From: Doryteuthis pealeii
Lineage: Eukaryota > Mollusca > Cephalopoda > Myopsida > Loliginidae
Direction of reading: 5' to 3'
Assembly: GCA_023376005.1 (NCBI GenBank)
Contig: CM042157.1
Coordinates: 90,330,987-90,394,986 of the forward strand
Length of the DNA: 64,000 nt
Every line of letters starts with the position of its first letter. Positions within the stretch are counted from its first letter, which is position 1. Positions 23,574-34,504 of the stretch are shown here, in pieces. A program made the position numbers and the translations under genes. A model generated the notes under the pieces. The model worked only from the letters and a program-made list of their open reading frames with translations, ran no database searches and was not told where the DNA came from.

Positions 23574-24121
23574 ATATATATATTTACCTAATCCCTTCAC
23601 ATCAGCAGAATGTGACATAAGGTCAGTTTTTAAGCAGAGTACAACAGGGTGGGGCTGGGTTAGCTCGTCGGTAGAGCGTTCGGCTAGAAACCACAAGGTT
23701 CCTAGTTCAATACCGGTCCCCACCAACTCAGCGTATGAGTAGCACAAGGATCTGTGTGGTAAAATAAGGTGTGGAACTCCACCTCAGACGCCCAAACAAT
23801 CTCCTTGGTCTAGCGCTATTGAAAAGGGGATAGACTCCCTCACTGACTGGCTGATACCAACTTTAGGCCCCCTGATGACTTTACTTTTACAACAGGTTTG
23901 AGTTTAGAGTTTTTCTTTTCCTTGATGTGTTGTCATACCAAGGCCAAAGAACCCAGTCTGCCCTAATATTTTACCCATAGCTGGAGGAATAATAGTTGAA
24001 TTTATACTTTTCCCAAAGTTATTAGCATTATTTGAAATGCAAACAGCCTCATTCAGGATTTGGAACTTGGGTCACCGTGTTCATTTCTATAATGATAACC
24101 ATTACACAACAAGCACCACCA
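23574..24121 (-). mobile_element. SINE family 1 copy carrying a nested SINE 2
   Basis: Minus-strand family 1 SINE flanked by TGATTTTGAGTAT (23561-23573) and TGATTCTGAGTAT (24122-24134), a 13-bp duplication with one mismatch. The 3' part (23574-23647) and 5' part (23896-24121) are separated by a complete family 2 SINE. The A- and B-box regions are weakened. The order of events is readable: family 1 first, family 2 later. Confidence 0.82.
23648..23887 (+). mobile_element. SINE family 2, full-length, inserted in SINE 1
   Basis: A 240-bp SINE with a clear tRNA-like head: A box TAGCTCGTCGGTAGAGC (23661-23677) and B box AGTTCAATACC (23704-23714), then a body shared with 9423-9592 and 25636-25895. 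It is flanked by TACAACAG at 23640-23647 and 23888-23895. The head is similar enough to a tRNA to be mistaken for one. The conserved body recalls the tRNA-derived octopus SINEs described in the literature (OK and OR families), though I cannot assign which. Movement would need a partner LINE. Confidence 0.88.
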
Positions 24122-24585
24122 TGATTCTGAGTATTATACACTTTCACACATTGGTGAAAATCTTCAGCAAAGAGACCTACTGTACGTGTCTTCAATGAAG
24201 TTATCATTGTGTTATTCATTACAAAGTAAATTGTGTTGTTTCTAATGTTCACATTTACCCACGATACAAAGTATGTTTTTCAACCAGTTTCATGTCTGGT
24301 TGTGTTGATGTATTTCACATCTGGTATAAGGGTTAATGTTACACTGTCTCTTCAGTAATCATTCCATTTTTATAATTATGCATCAGCTACTATTGCTTTA
24401 ATATCTTTGGTAGATGAAGACAGAAAGATGAAGGTTGAGTCTTAATTTTCTTTCTAAATTGAATTTGAGAACTGAATGTTTAATTACTTAAACATTCGTT
24501 TTTTTGCTAAAAATTAACTACTGTCTAAAAATATCAGATTTATTTGTACTGAAAACTAAGGAATACCTATAATACCATAGATTAA

Positions 24586-24806
24586 CTCTTAATGTCCTAT
24601 ACCACCACCAGAAAATATATTCATTTTCCTAATCCATCCCAAAAGGTAGCCTTTGTTTAAATGTAATATTAAATATATTTAGAAGTCTTTGCTTTGAGGG
24701 AAATAACAGGTAACTTTAAATGAAAAAGCCATTTTTAGCCATTTATTGATAAATTCTTATAGGAATGGAGCTCTGGACTTAAAAATTCTCAACAGGATGT
24801 TAAGAG
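24586..24806 (-). mobile_element. TTAA-flanked MITE (family I), copy 1
   Basis: Flanked by TTAA at 24582-24585 and 24807-24810, with ends CTCTTAATGTCC...ACATCCTGTTAAGAG-type inverted repeats. It matches 31115-31347 and 58572-58800 over most of its length. A TTAA duplication is used by piggyBac and Kolobok transposases; which one moved this element is not shown. No ORF. The flanking 24140-24580 and 24815-25440 are unremarkable. Confidence 0.75.
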
Positions 24807-25449
24807 TTAAGAATTACATTGGATACTTTTAGGAAATAGAAGTTTTAATGTTTGCAATTTGTGATATTGTGCTGATTATACTTATTAAATTTATACTTTC
24901 CATCAAAACAACAGGATTATTTATGAATCAACACTCCAAACTAGAATCAGTGTAGTGTATCTGTTCATTTTGCCTAAGATCAAACTGTTGTTCCTTGACA
25001 TTTCTAAGATCAGGCTAGAGTCTGAATGATTTATATCCTAAAGATAAAAGTAAAATTAACCTATTATACAGCTTCAAATTGATTATATTTAGACCAAAGA
25101 TAAACAATACAACACAAACAGAGGAGACCAAATATAAAATAAGATTTCTTTTTTTTTTGTACTAATCTGAAACTTTAGACAAAATTCTCCAAATTTTGAA
25201 GTGGAAGCCAAGACTTCTTGCAGAGTATTTACACCCTGGTACCATTACTGTGTCATGAGAAATTCCATTGTTATAGTAACATGAGTCATGTTAATTGTTA
25301 AGTAATGTCTTGTGTTACTTTCTCATTACTTTGTAATGAGACCAAGTTACATGACATAAGTAGATTAAAATACTATTTATTTCTCTATTTATTACATAGA
25401 TTTATTTAAAACTGTTTATAAACTTATGTTTGGTTTAAATTTGAGTCAT

Positions 25450-25530
25450 GATGGTTGTACCACCTAGTCTTTAACGAAATGGAGAAAAAGCTTGATGGGA
25501 ATTAAACAAGGGTGCTACAGGCTGTTTTGA
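25450..25530 (+). pseudogene. LINE ORF2 fragment
   Basis: One frame reads 'LVFNEMEKKLDGN*TRVLQA' then 'VLNRN', matching the '.TLTK.MEKKLDG.YTRMLRAVLN' segment near the C-terminus of many non-LTR ORF2 proteins. A homologous but more decayed version occurs at 36600-36700. Short, with a stop; not functional. Confidence 0.65.
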
Positions 25531-25632
25531 ACAGAAACTGTCGGTTACCAAGTGCCATTGAATTCATGTCTTTGCTTACATAACTTAGATATATGTTCTA
25601 TCAATGATAATGCATATTCTTTACTTATAAAT
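25529..25632 (+). repeat. Dispersed repeat L, copy 2
   Basis: Similar to 8904-9010 and continuous with the LINE fragment upstream. It was the target of the SINE 2 insertion: 'TACTTATAAATATA' appears on both sides of that SINE. Confidence 0.5.
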
Positions 25633-25635
25633 ATA

Positions 25636-25895
25636 ATAATAATAAATAAAGTCGTCAGGGCGGCCTACAGTCGGTATCAGCCAGTCAGCGAGGGAGTCTA
25701 TCCCCTTTTCAATAGTGCAAGACCAAGGAGATTGTTTGGGCGTCTGAGGTGGAGCGCCACACCTACCATCTGCTCCTTACTTTACCGCACAGATCCCTGT
25801 GCTACTCATACGCTGATTTGGCGAGGACCGGTATCGAACTAGGAAGCTTGTGGTTTCTAGCTGAATGCTCTACTAACTGAGCTAACCCGGCCCCA
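25636..25895 (-). mobile_element. SINE family 2, full-length copy
   Basis: On the minus strand: head 'GGGGCCGGGTTAGCTCAGTT' with a good A box, then B-box-like 'AGTTCGATACC', the body, and a (TTA)n-type tail. Flanked by a perfect 14-bp duplication, TACTTATAAATATA, at 25622-25635 and 25896-25909. This is the cleanest target-primed retroposon in the window. Confidence 0.92.
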
Positions 25896-25927
25896 TACTT
25901 ATAAATATAGTCAACTATATCTATCTG

Positions 25928-25928
<1 letters not shown>

Positions 25929-25963
<35 letters not shown>
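25929..25963. repeat. (AT)n microsatellite
   Basis: About 35 bp of alternating TA. Confidence 0.9.
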
Positions 25964-25966
<3 letters not shown>

Positions 25967-26019
25967 GTTAAGTAAACAAACAAATGTGTTTATTTTTTTA
26001 TATGGTTTTAAGCGACAAT

Positions 26020-26105
26020 TTTTGGAGGATATGTGCTTAATTGAAGTCGTACCTAATTTGGAAAATTAATTAGTTAATAATTAATGAATTTTAGGCGGGC
26101 ATATA
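26020..26105 (-). mobile_element. Family N MITE fragment
   Basis: 'GGATATGTGCTTAATTGAAG' and the following 'AATTAATTAGTTAATAATTA' match the reverse complement of the right half of 50551-50725. The left half is missing. It adjoins the hammerhead motif at 26138. Confidence 0.5.
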
Positions 26106-26137
26106 TGTTCAAATGTAAGGCTAAACGATTGGAGAAA

Positions 26138-26197
26138 ATGTCAATCCCTGAATGTACATTTCAACCTATTAGGTCTCATCAGCAAGGTTATAGACAT
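26138..26197 (-). ncRNA. Hammerhead ribozyme motif (type I, short stem III)
   Basis: Minus strand, 5' to 3': outer stem I ATGTC (26197-26193), inner stem I CCTTG (26187-26183), core CTGATGA (26182-26176), stem II GACCT/AGGTT with loop AAT (26175-26163), core GAAA (26162-26159), a two-pair stem III TG-TA-CA (26158-26153), TT at the cleavage site (26152-26151), inner stem I CAGGG (26150-26146) and outer stem I GACAT (26142-26138). All invariant hammerhead positions are present, and an internal loop separates the two stem I helices as in natural fast-cleaving forms. Short-stem-III type I hammerheads are known from Penelope-like elements and retrozymes. Activity is inferred, not shown. Confidence 0.72.
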
Positions 26198-26220
26198 GGG
26201 AGACTGCTCCTTGTATGACT

Positions 26221-26222
<2 letters not shown>

Positions 26223-26261
<39 letters not shown>
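26223..26261. repeat. (TA)n microsatellite
   Basis: About 39 bp of TA followed by a short (TG)n run. From 26270 to 27050 nothing is recognised beyond AT-rich sequence. Confidence 0.9.
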
Positions 26262-26264
<3 letters not shown>

Positions 26265-27099
26265 GTGTGTGTTTTCCTAATAAATGCCCTAAATTGATTA
26301 TTTGCTTTTACTTCTTCTATCAGAAACATCTGTCTTTAAGATGTTTGTACATTTATGATAAAAACTCCAGGAATCAAGGATAACAATCAACCATCTTAGA
26401 TTCACCAGAAAAATAATTCCTCAGTTTTCTCCCCCCCACCACTCTTTAGATTGGCCTCAACTAGTAATAGCTGAGCTTCTAGTTTGTTTGTTTAAAAAAA
26501 AAAAAAAGAGAGAAGGAAAATTTACCTCTCAGCCAAATTGTTACATGCAAGGAAAATATGATGTAGTTTATCTGAGAAATCTAGATGTCTGAAGTTTTTG
26601 GCTGGCAGTTTTCTCTATTCCACCCAGATTAGGAATTGATCTGCATGTGCCAAGAATGTGGTTAGTGAATAAATTCTTAATAGAACAGTTGCCACTTGAA
26701 ACTTTAACATTACCCTTTATATAGGTTTTTCTTTAGATAAAGATAGCAATGCTTACAAAAAAATTTAAAATGGAATTTTGCTATAACAAATATGATATTT
26801 ATAAAATGTAGATTGATATAAGATTTGGGGTTTTATAAATTATTAAAATCTATCTTTTGAAATATAAGTAATTGAAGTTGGATTACTGCACAAAAAAAGG
26901 CCTTTATTTTCCGGAAATTTTTGACAACGTCATGTTTTCATCAACAAATCCTATGTACAGCAAAAACTATTCTAGATGAAGCTATGAAATTTAGCATGTA
27001 TAGTTAAAATGTGATGGTGAATATCTAAAAAAAATATCTAAAAAAATAACTCATCTCTTGAGCTTCTTATAGTGACAATACTCATAGCACCCTAAAATG

Positions 27100-27315
27100 T
27101 AGATATTTGTATTGTTGGTGGTTTCCATCTGAAAATTGCTTATAAAATCTCTAAAACTCCAATAAAAAATCCTGTCAAACAATACATAAACAAAAGAAAT
27201 TGATTTATCTATAAGTATAACAAGGTTATTTATATGTGCATCTTGTTTTATAACTTTTTTAATGATGAATCGAGAGAAAAAATGACATTTGAATACCTGT
27301 TTTTTCATGTATAAT
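27100..27315. repeat. Dispersed repeat G, copy 1
   Basis: Resembles 36325-36485: both hold 'GGTTTCCATCTGAAAA' or 'GGTTCCATCTGAAAAATGCT', 'AAATTGATTTATCTA' and 'TTATATGTGCATCTT'. The 95-codon minus-strand frame here has no recognised similarity and is not shared by the second copy. Confidence 0.5.
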
Positions 27316-27487
27316 TCACTCGCACAAGTATATTTCACTTATTTACAAAAACCCACTAGTCTATTAGTGGTTTAGATTGGTCAGTTACTTTTGTCGTAAG
27401 CTGTTCTCAAAGTTCACCAACTGGTGAAACAGATTTTTATTAATTTTTCATGTATTTTTTAATAAATTTATGTCTGGTAGTTTATTC

Positions 27488-28453
27488 AGAATAGCCCTAA
27501 AAAGTGTGCATCATCTACACAGAATTACCTTAAAAATCAGCTGATCTGGGATTCTCTCAAGCCATTACTTTTCATTGGGACAAGGGAGATATTTCCAACT
27601 TATAAATATATGGTGGAGTCTTTTACTTTGTGAAGGAAATACTGCTTTTTATCATTTTAAGGGAATAACTAAATGAATCTTTGATATTATAAACAGTCTC
27701 CAAGTACTTGAAGAAAAAAAAAAAATAAAAAAACAAACTTTGATATATAAAAATAAAAGGTACTTGATTTTACATCAAAGTTTTAACATGTAAAATAAAA
27801 GTGTATATTTATTTATATTTTAACCTCATGAACAAAGCAGTTTTTTGAAAAGTTGGGAGGGGGAAATAATTGAGAACTTTTAAAAAATAAATTGGATCTC
27901 AGCAAAACTTGAATTAATAAAAAATTGGTATTTTTATTCTAATTCATCTAATTTTTAATTTATTTAAAAAAAATTCTCAAACAATTTTTTTCTTTACTTT
28001 TCAAAACACAACAGGTTTATAAGGTCAAAATGTAAATAAATATACACTTTAAATGTTTTTTTTTTTTTTTAAGCACTTAGAGACTGATTGTTTAAAAATA
28101 CCAAATTTTAAATTAAAATTAAATAAAATTTGGTATTTTTGTTTTAATAGTGGTTACTTAACTTGACCAAATTTTTTTAAATTTTTACTTTGATGTAAAA
28201 TTAACTAACATTTTTCTTATATATCAAAGTTCTTTTTATTTGTTCAAGTTCTTAGAAACTGTTTATAATATCAAAGATTTATTATTTCCATAAAATAACA
28301 AGTATTTCTTTCACAAAGTAAAAGATTCAACCCTATATTTATGAGTTGGAGATATCTCTCTTGTCCTAGTGAAAACAGTGGCTTGAGAGAAACCCAGTCT
28401 GTTGATTTTTTAAGGTAAATCTATGTAGATGATGCCTGCTTTTTATGGCAATT
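27488..28453. mobile_element. Large imperfect inverted repeat (fold-back)
   Basis: The left arm, about 27488-27790, is complementary to about 28185-28453. For example 'CTTTGATATTATAAACAGT' (27678-27696) faces 'ACTGTTTATAATATCAAAG' (28258-28276), and 'TACTTTGTGAAGGAAATACT' faces 'AAGTATTTCTTTCACAAAGT'. Arms of about 280 bp carry scattered substitutions. The central 400 bp is AT-rich, with smaller complementary blocks. No ORF. Transcribed, it would form a long double-stranded hairpin. Confidence 0.8.
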
Positions 28454-28654
28454 CCAAACAAACAGCTGGACATAAATTTATTAGAAAATACATAAAAAAT
28501 TAATAAAAGTCTGTTTAACTGATTGATGATTTAGACTATTTTTACAGTGAAAAGTTACTGTGCCACCCACAGAAGCTGAACTTTTAACACCAGAAAAAAT
28601 GGAATGTTGTATCAAGATTTTTATTACAGCAATGCAATTAAAAAACTCTAATTT

Positions 28655-28800
28655 AGAAAATATGGCAATTTCCATTCCAATTTGTCACTGAATGACAATT
28701 TTCATGGGGATCTTCATTCAAAGTGAACATCAATTTTTAGTCATCCAACATTTTCAATGTAATGGAGTTAATTATGAAATATTAATTAGAATCCTGTGCA
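28655..28800 (+). repeat. Dispersed repeat H, copy 3
   Basis: Shares 'TATGAAATATTAATTAGAAT' and the preceding 'TCAATGTAATGGAGTTAA' with the split copy near 22322-22410. Confidence 0.5.
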
Positions 28801-29059
28801 TGGGTTGGAATATTGTCTTTTTTTTAATTCAACCAAATTTCAGATAATGTTAAGATAAATCTGAAAAGTATTGAAATAATACAATTACACTGTTGCTAAG
28901 GTTGTATATCATGTATCCATGGGTTTTGCTATTTCATAAAAATGGAAATGATTCATTGAAAATTCTTCTTCTTTTTTTTTTTTAAAGAATGTATTGCTAC
29001 TAATCTCTCACTGAAATTATTATGTGTGTAACCTAACCCGGCCAAAAACAACCATAGTG

Positions 29060-29275
29060 ATTTATTTTTATTAGAGCAATACACTTAAAATGCTCTTAAG
29101 AGAAAAAGCAATTTACAGTCCAATTTGAGACTTAATAATAATTTTGTAGGGTCTGTATTCATGCTGAACATCCTTTTAAATCATCTAAATGCTCCTTATC
29201 ATAGAGGTAACTATAACATTAGAATACTTCACTCTTTCCTGAATAGAACCATTAGTATAATGATAGTTTTTTTTT
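29060..29275 (+). repeat. Dispersed repeat H, copy 4
   Basis: Contains 'CAATACACTTAAAATGCTCT', 'GAGAAAAAGCAATTTACAGT' and 'CACTCTTTCCTGAATAG', closely matching 54720-54910. From 29280 to 31110 I see no repeats or genes that I can name. Confidence 0.6.
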
Positions 29276-31114
29276 ACAATGGGAACCCAGCAGATTAAAG
29301 GGTTGGCTTTTCGATTTAAAAATTAATTGTAATTGACTTTTATCCTTTCTACATCTATGTACCTTTAAGCTGTCACATTTTTAAAGATTTCTTTATTATA
29401 AAAGGTTGAATTAAAAATTTTGCAATATTTTAGTAACATGAGGCTCAATTTAGCATCTCTGGATGCTTTTGCTGCCAGGGTCATGAAAATATACTATTTG
29501 CCAGATTTGCCTCTCTATGGTTTAGAGTACATTCTCAAATCCATGATTTTAGATCTACCTGACATTGCCTGATCATCGAGGTTGCAACCCAAGTAAAATT
29601 TATTGAATCCTCTGATTACAGTACTGCAATCAACTGCACCTTCACCTTTTGCAAACAACCAATGTTTTTTCTTCTGCTGTGAACCAGTTCAAACTAATGA
29701 AGCATAAATTCCCAAATTAGACCATTGCAAATTCATCTGTGTGTGCCTTTCAAATTACACACCGAGTGAAGCAATGCACATGATGTCAGTGCACCAACTA
29801 CCATGATATGACCAACCTTACAACAACTTGAAATGCTATCATCATGTGATATATGCGCCACAAACTTGCATGTACCAACATTTTGCAACACTTTTGACTC
29901 AGCCTAGTATCATGAAAAGTCAACAAGGTTTATCTGTTACTGTTTTGTTTTTCATTTTGTAATGTTTCAAATTATTCTTACTTGAAAATAATTTTTCTGT
30001 TTTGTCTTCTGAACAAAAATAGCAATGATTCAGATTTAGAAGAATAAATCTTTGCAGAACTTACAAATATTATTTCTTAAGCTATTTCTGTTAATTGATT
30101 TGATATATTAAATGGTAATAAAAAATAAAACTTGTAAACTCACAAATGGTTGGTCAATGTTCAGAGTTAATGTCCCATTTACGATCATAAGATCTGTTAA
30201 GGCAAAAACTCTGAATTAAATGGCTGACACAGAGGTCAGATATTTTATAATAATTGGAAGATTTATATTTTCCAGAATACAATGTCAAATGGACATATAT
30301 TTCTGGCAGGAAGTTGTTTATGGCTTATACCAAAAACTGAATCCAACAATTTCAAGCTTGATTAGTTGTTGGATTTTCTAGCTAGGGTATATTTTATTTT
30401 CTTGGATATGTCTACAATAGATGTTAGACCTTAAAATGAACTATTATTAATAACTTGAAAATTGATCTGTGATTTATTCTAGATATTCTTTTAGATTGTG
30501 TCAAAAAGCAAAACTAATTCATTAGGTCAAATCCACTGGAGATAAGTTTATAGGGACATACAATGAAAATTACTGAATTCTACTTAGATTTTTTAAATGC
30601 AAGAAAATATATTACTTTGGCGAGGACAAGTTTTTATTATCCCAATAATCATTTAATAACATTTTTGCTTCAGAATAACTGAAGCTTATTTCAGTTGAAA
30701 TTCATTAAAAGAGAAAAAACAATTTTTAGAATAAGATGCCCTAAGGAAGCTTTTCATATAATGTGCTTGATTGACTCCATAAAAAATAGAACATTGATAT
30801 ATAATACAGCATTTGGAAACAGTTATTAAATAAATCTGTTTGTAAAAATGATTTCCTATGAATGTGATTAGAGTTCATTGTCCAGAAGACTGGATAATGG
30901 TCCTGTTTAATGATTATCAAATGGTAAAATGATCTTATTTGTATTCTAATAAATATTAGACACCAGCTGTCACCTGTTCAGTAAATCTAAAGCCATCAGA
31001 AAAAAGGTTGGAGGATCCATGTCATGGCATTCTATATTAGAGAGAATACCATGGCACATGTACAAAATGTAGTAAATTAAAAAAATATGTAGATGAAGGA
31101 AATATTCCAATTAA

Positions 31115-31347
31115 CTCTTAACATCCTGTTGAGAATTTTCTAAGTCCATGGCCAATTTCTATAACCATTTATCAAAAATGGGTAAAAATGGCTATTTTCA
31201 TTAAAAGTTACCTGTTATTTCCCTTAAATTAAAGACTTCTAAATATGTTTAATATTACATTTAAACAAACGCTATCATTTGAGGTAGATTAGGAAAATAG
31301 GTGTGACTTCTGACCGGGTGGAATAAGGTGGTATAGGACATTAAGAG
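31115..31347 (+). mobile_element. TTAA-flanked MITE (family I), copy 2
   Basis: TTAA at 31111-31114 and 31348-31351; ends CTCTTAACATCC and GGACATTAAGAG are inverted repeats. The interior ('AAGTTACCTGTTATTTCCCT', 'ATATGTTTAATATTACATTT') matches the other two copies. 233 bp, no ORF. Nothing is recognised from 31360 to 31580. Confidence 0.8.
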
Positions 31348-31584
31348 TTAATACATAAAAAAAGAGATTAGTTTTAATATATTCAGTATATTCTCAAAAC
31401 ACAAATTTCAAATTGTGTCTTTATTTACTTAAACCTGTCCATACTTCACATTCGTTGATAGTTAGTCCCAACCAAAAGTTAATGTCTATATTTTTAATGT
31501 AAATGATTTTCACTATTATTTTAAATTGTGAAATCATATCTAACAAATTTATTAGAATTTTTTGTTTTGCATTAACAAAAATGT

Positions 31585-31735
31585 TAAGGGTAAATAGTAG
31601 AGCAGACTGGATTATTTAGCTTTGGTAAGGCAACTGGTCTAGGAAAAAGAAAACTCTGAATTCAAACCAGTTGTACTTCACTTAAAAATTGACCTTGTGT
31701 CACATCCTACCTGTTGTGGAGGGTTGGGCATAACT
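31585..31735 (+). mobile_element. SINE family 1, 5'-truncated copy
   Basis: It begins 'GGGTAAATAGTAGAGCAGAC' and runs to 'CATCCTACCTGTTGTGGAGG', ending in an AT-rich tail ('ATAATATATATAAATG'). The head is absent. From 31740 to 33550 no feature is recognised; the sequence is AT-rich, with a somewhat GC-richer patch at 32880-33270 that I cannot assign. Confidence 0.75.
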
Positions 31736-33556
31736 GTACATAATATATATAAATGTACATAACTAATCAATCAATATACATAACAATTGTCAATCTATAG
31801 GTTAAAATTACTATTGATTCCTTCTTGTTTTGATTTTTAATAAAACAGATTTCAATTTCTAATATAAATTGTTTTTCATTGTAATTTTATTCAGCTTTTG
31901 AATGTTTTTTTTTTCCTCTTAAGTATATTAATAATTGTTGCACAAGGCAATAAAAGACTAAGTGTTAAAATTGATAATTTAAAATTTCATCTTGATAGTG
32001 AACACTTCTTTGTATCCTGGGGATATGATTTTATCATCATACAGATATCATACCTCTCAGTGATGAAAAATCAAAGATTGATTTGAATAAAAGAAATATA
32101 AGTGTATAATTATAATTCAATTATTAGATTATATGTTGAAGATAAATGATAATTATCTGGAAAAGTTTACTTATTTCTTTTTGCATATCATTCTCATTTT
32201 AATGCTTCATATTTGGTGTCTTGTATTTAATATATGAAAAAAAAGAAAAGAAAGAAGCCCTTTAAATAACTTAAAATCAATTGTCTTTTTTTTTTTTAAA
32301 AAAGACTGATTACAATCTCTTTGAATCATCTTTGCTGAGTGTCATATAATGACATGTCAAGTTTGTATGTAGAAAAAAATCTGAAAGAATGGATTTTTTT
32401 CCTTCAAGGATTCAAAGATTTTGTTAAAAGAATCAAATGTTTTCCTGTTGAAAGCTGATTGCTTTTCAGTATTCAAGTAATATGTTTTAATATGAGAAAC
32501 TTTAGAATTGATTATGAGAAGTTGAATTGTTTATTCTTTCGTTTATTTTATAAAACATTAGAATAAAATGTTTTTTCTAATAAATATTGGTATATATTGT
32601 ATCGGTATGGATGAGATGGTAGAAGCATTATTTACATCTTAAATAGGTTGAATCCAATTCAGTAGTTTGGTTATGGATCTTAATTCTATTTTGGGCTATT
32701 TTATTTATAAATGAAACTTTAGTGAAATGATTCTATTACTTACAAAGTGAGAAACTAAGATATTGTGTAGAATAATTACAACTTCAAAGCAATATATAAA
32801 ATGAAACTTTTGTACACATTTTCTAGGCTTTCGTAGATTACTGAGTTTGTTTTAGGCAATATGTAAAACTACAATTGCAGCAAAGAAGTTACCTTGACGC
32901 TATTAGCTAATTCTTGAAGTGTTCTTTCCTCTTCAGAAGTCTATCTTCTTGGTTGGCAGCTTTTAGCTTTTCCTACCGCTAACATCATTTACTGTCTACC
33001 ATGCTAATTGGGATTGTCTATCTTCTACAGAATTTCTGATTTTATTTATTTGGCCTTGGATGTATTCTAGTTGTTCTTTTTCATATGTTTTAGTTAGTTG
33101 TATCTGGACTTGATTTTATTTTCTACCTTACCAAAATATGCTCTGCATTCTCTAGAATGCCTAGGTTTCATACTTTGTTGGTAACAATTCAATTTCAATG
33201 CTAGTTTGCAGTTTTGTATAAACAAACTAGCATACTTGCATCAAATGTGATGCAGTCTTCTTTAGTGCAGATAAATTTAGAACTATTGATAATAGGATAA
33301 TAGTACATTTATTGTTGGAGAATAGCATCCACAATCGTCATTCAGTAGTGCACTTGATGAACTGAAGTGTTCTCTATAAGATGATGCAACTTACCTTGTG
33401 AATCATGGTAGGATGGAAGAAATTGAAATACAATTTCTGATGCATACATTTACATTGTAACCAAAAAATAATTTTTTGTATGAATCAGACTGTTTAAATT
33501 TTCATTGCCCCACCACCAACACTCCAATCAAATAACTTGTCATTTTCTTCATTGTA

Positions 33557-33747
33557 TGAGGAGTTGCTGAAAAGTTGTTAGCCCAACCAATAACAGAGTG
33601 CCTTTTTATTTTGTTTACAAAAATTTGAGAAACAATGTGCTGAGTATATTGAATGACAGGAGGATTATATAGAATAGTATGTACCTTTTCATATTCTCTA
33701 AGTCATCTCTTTCTTGGTCTGGCCAAGAACTTTTCAGCACCCTCTCA
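33557..33747. mobile_element. mariner-like MITE with TA duplication
   Basis: 191 bp bounded by TA (33555-33556 and 33748-33749). Inverted ends TGAGGAGTTGCTGAAAAGTT and AACTTTTCAGCACCCTCTCA match over about 20 bp with few mismatches. TA duplication and these ends fit the Tc1/mariner superfamily. No coding capacity; it would depend on a transposase supplied elsewhere. Confidence 0.82.
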
Positions 33748-33861
33748 TAGTTATTGATAGTTCAAGTTTCCTAAATTCTTACTTATTTTGTTGAAATCAA
33801 AATGTATCATTTTTAAAAGTAGATACCTCTATTAACATCTTGTAAACTTTTAGAGCTTATA

Positions 33862-34151
33862 TATATATTTACCAACCCCTCCGCACAAGCAGGATGCGAC
33901 ACAAGGTCAATTTCTTAAGCGGAGTTTAAAAGGTTTGAATTCAGAGTTTTCCTTCTCCTAGACTGGTTACCTAGCCATGGTTAAAGAGTCCAGTCTGCCC
34001 TGCTATTTACCCATAGCTGGAGGGAGAATTGGATTCATACCTATCCCAAGGGTATTAGCGCTATGTGAAATGCAATTACCACGTCCAGGAATTGAACTCG
34101 TGTTGACGATTCCATTTCCTACAACTCTAACCATTAGACCACGCACCTCCA
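33862..34151 (-). mobile_element. SINE family 1, full-length copy
   Basis: Complete from the tRNA-like head ('GTGGTCTAATGGTTAGAG' on the minus strand, B-box region 'GAGTTCAATTCCTGG') to the tail. Flanks TTTTAGAGCTTATA (33848-33861) and TTTTCAGAGTTTATA (34152-34166) form a duplication with two differences. Confidence 0.85.
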
Positions 34152-34504
34152 TTTTCAGAGTTTATATTTTACCATCAAATACATTTGAGGTCAACTCTTT
34201 AAATTCTTTGTATGTTTTTTTTTTATTATAAAAGACCTATTTGATTACTGACTCATATCGTTAAGGAGAATGAACAAAAATAATTTTAACAGCGATACAA
34301 TTATAGACATAAATAATTCTCAAATAATGAGACCGCAAAGCCACCACAATTTTAGCAGAAATCTAACTCCATATAAGGCCTTTAAGTGTAATCGTGTATA
34401 CACACATGTAAATAAAATTGGAGGATAAGGAATAGAATTAAACTAATATTTATAATAGTTGAACCCAAATATATACAACTATTACATTTGATATGTATAC
34501 TTAC

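Noticed and set aside
23648..23725. A functional tRNA gene
   Set aside because: The head has good A and B boxes, but the cloverleaf is imperfect, the same head recurs at 25895 with the same SINE body behind it, and the unit has SINE target duplications.
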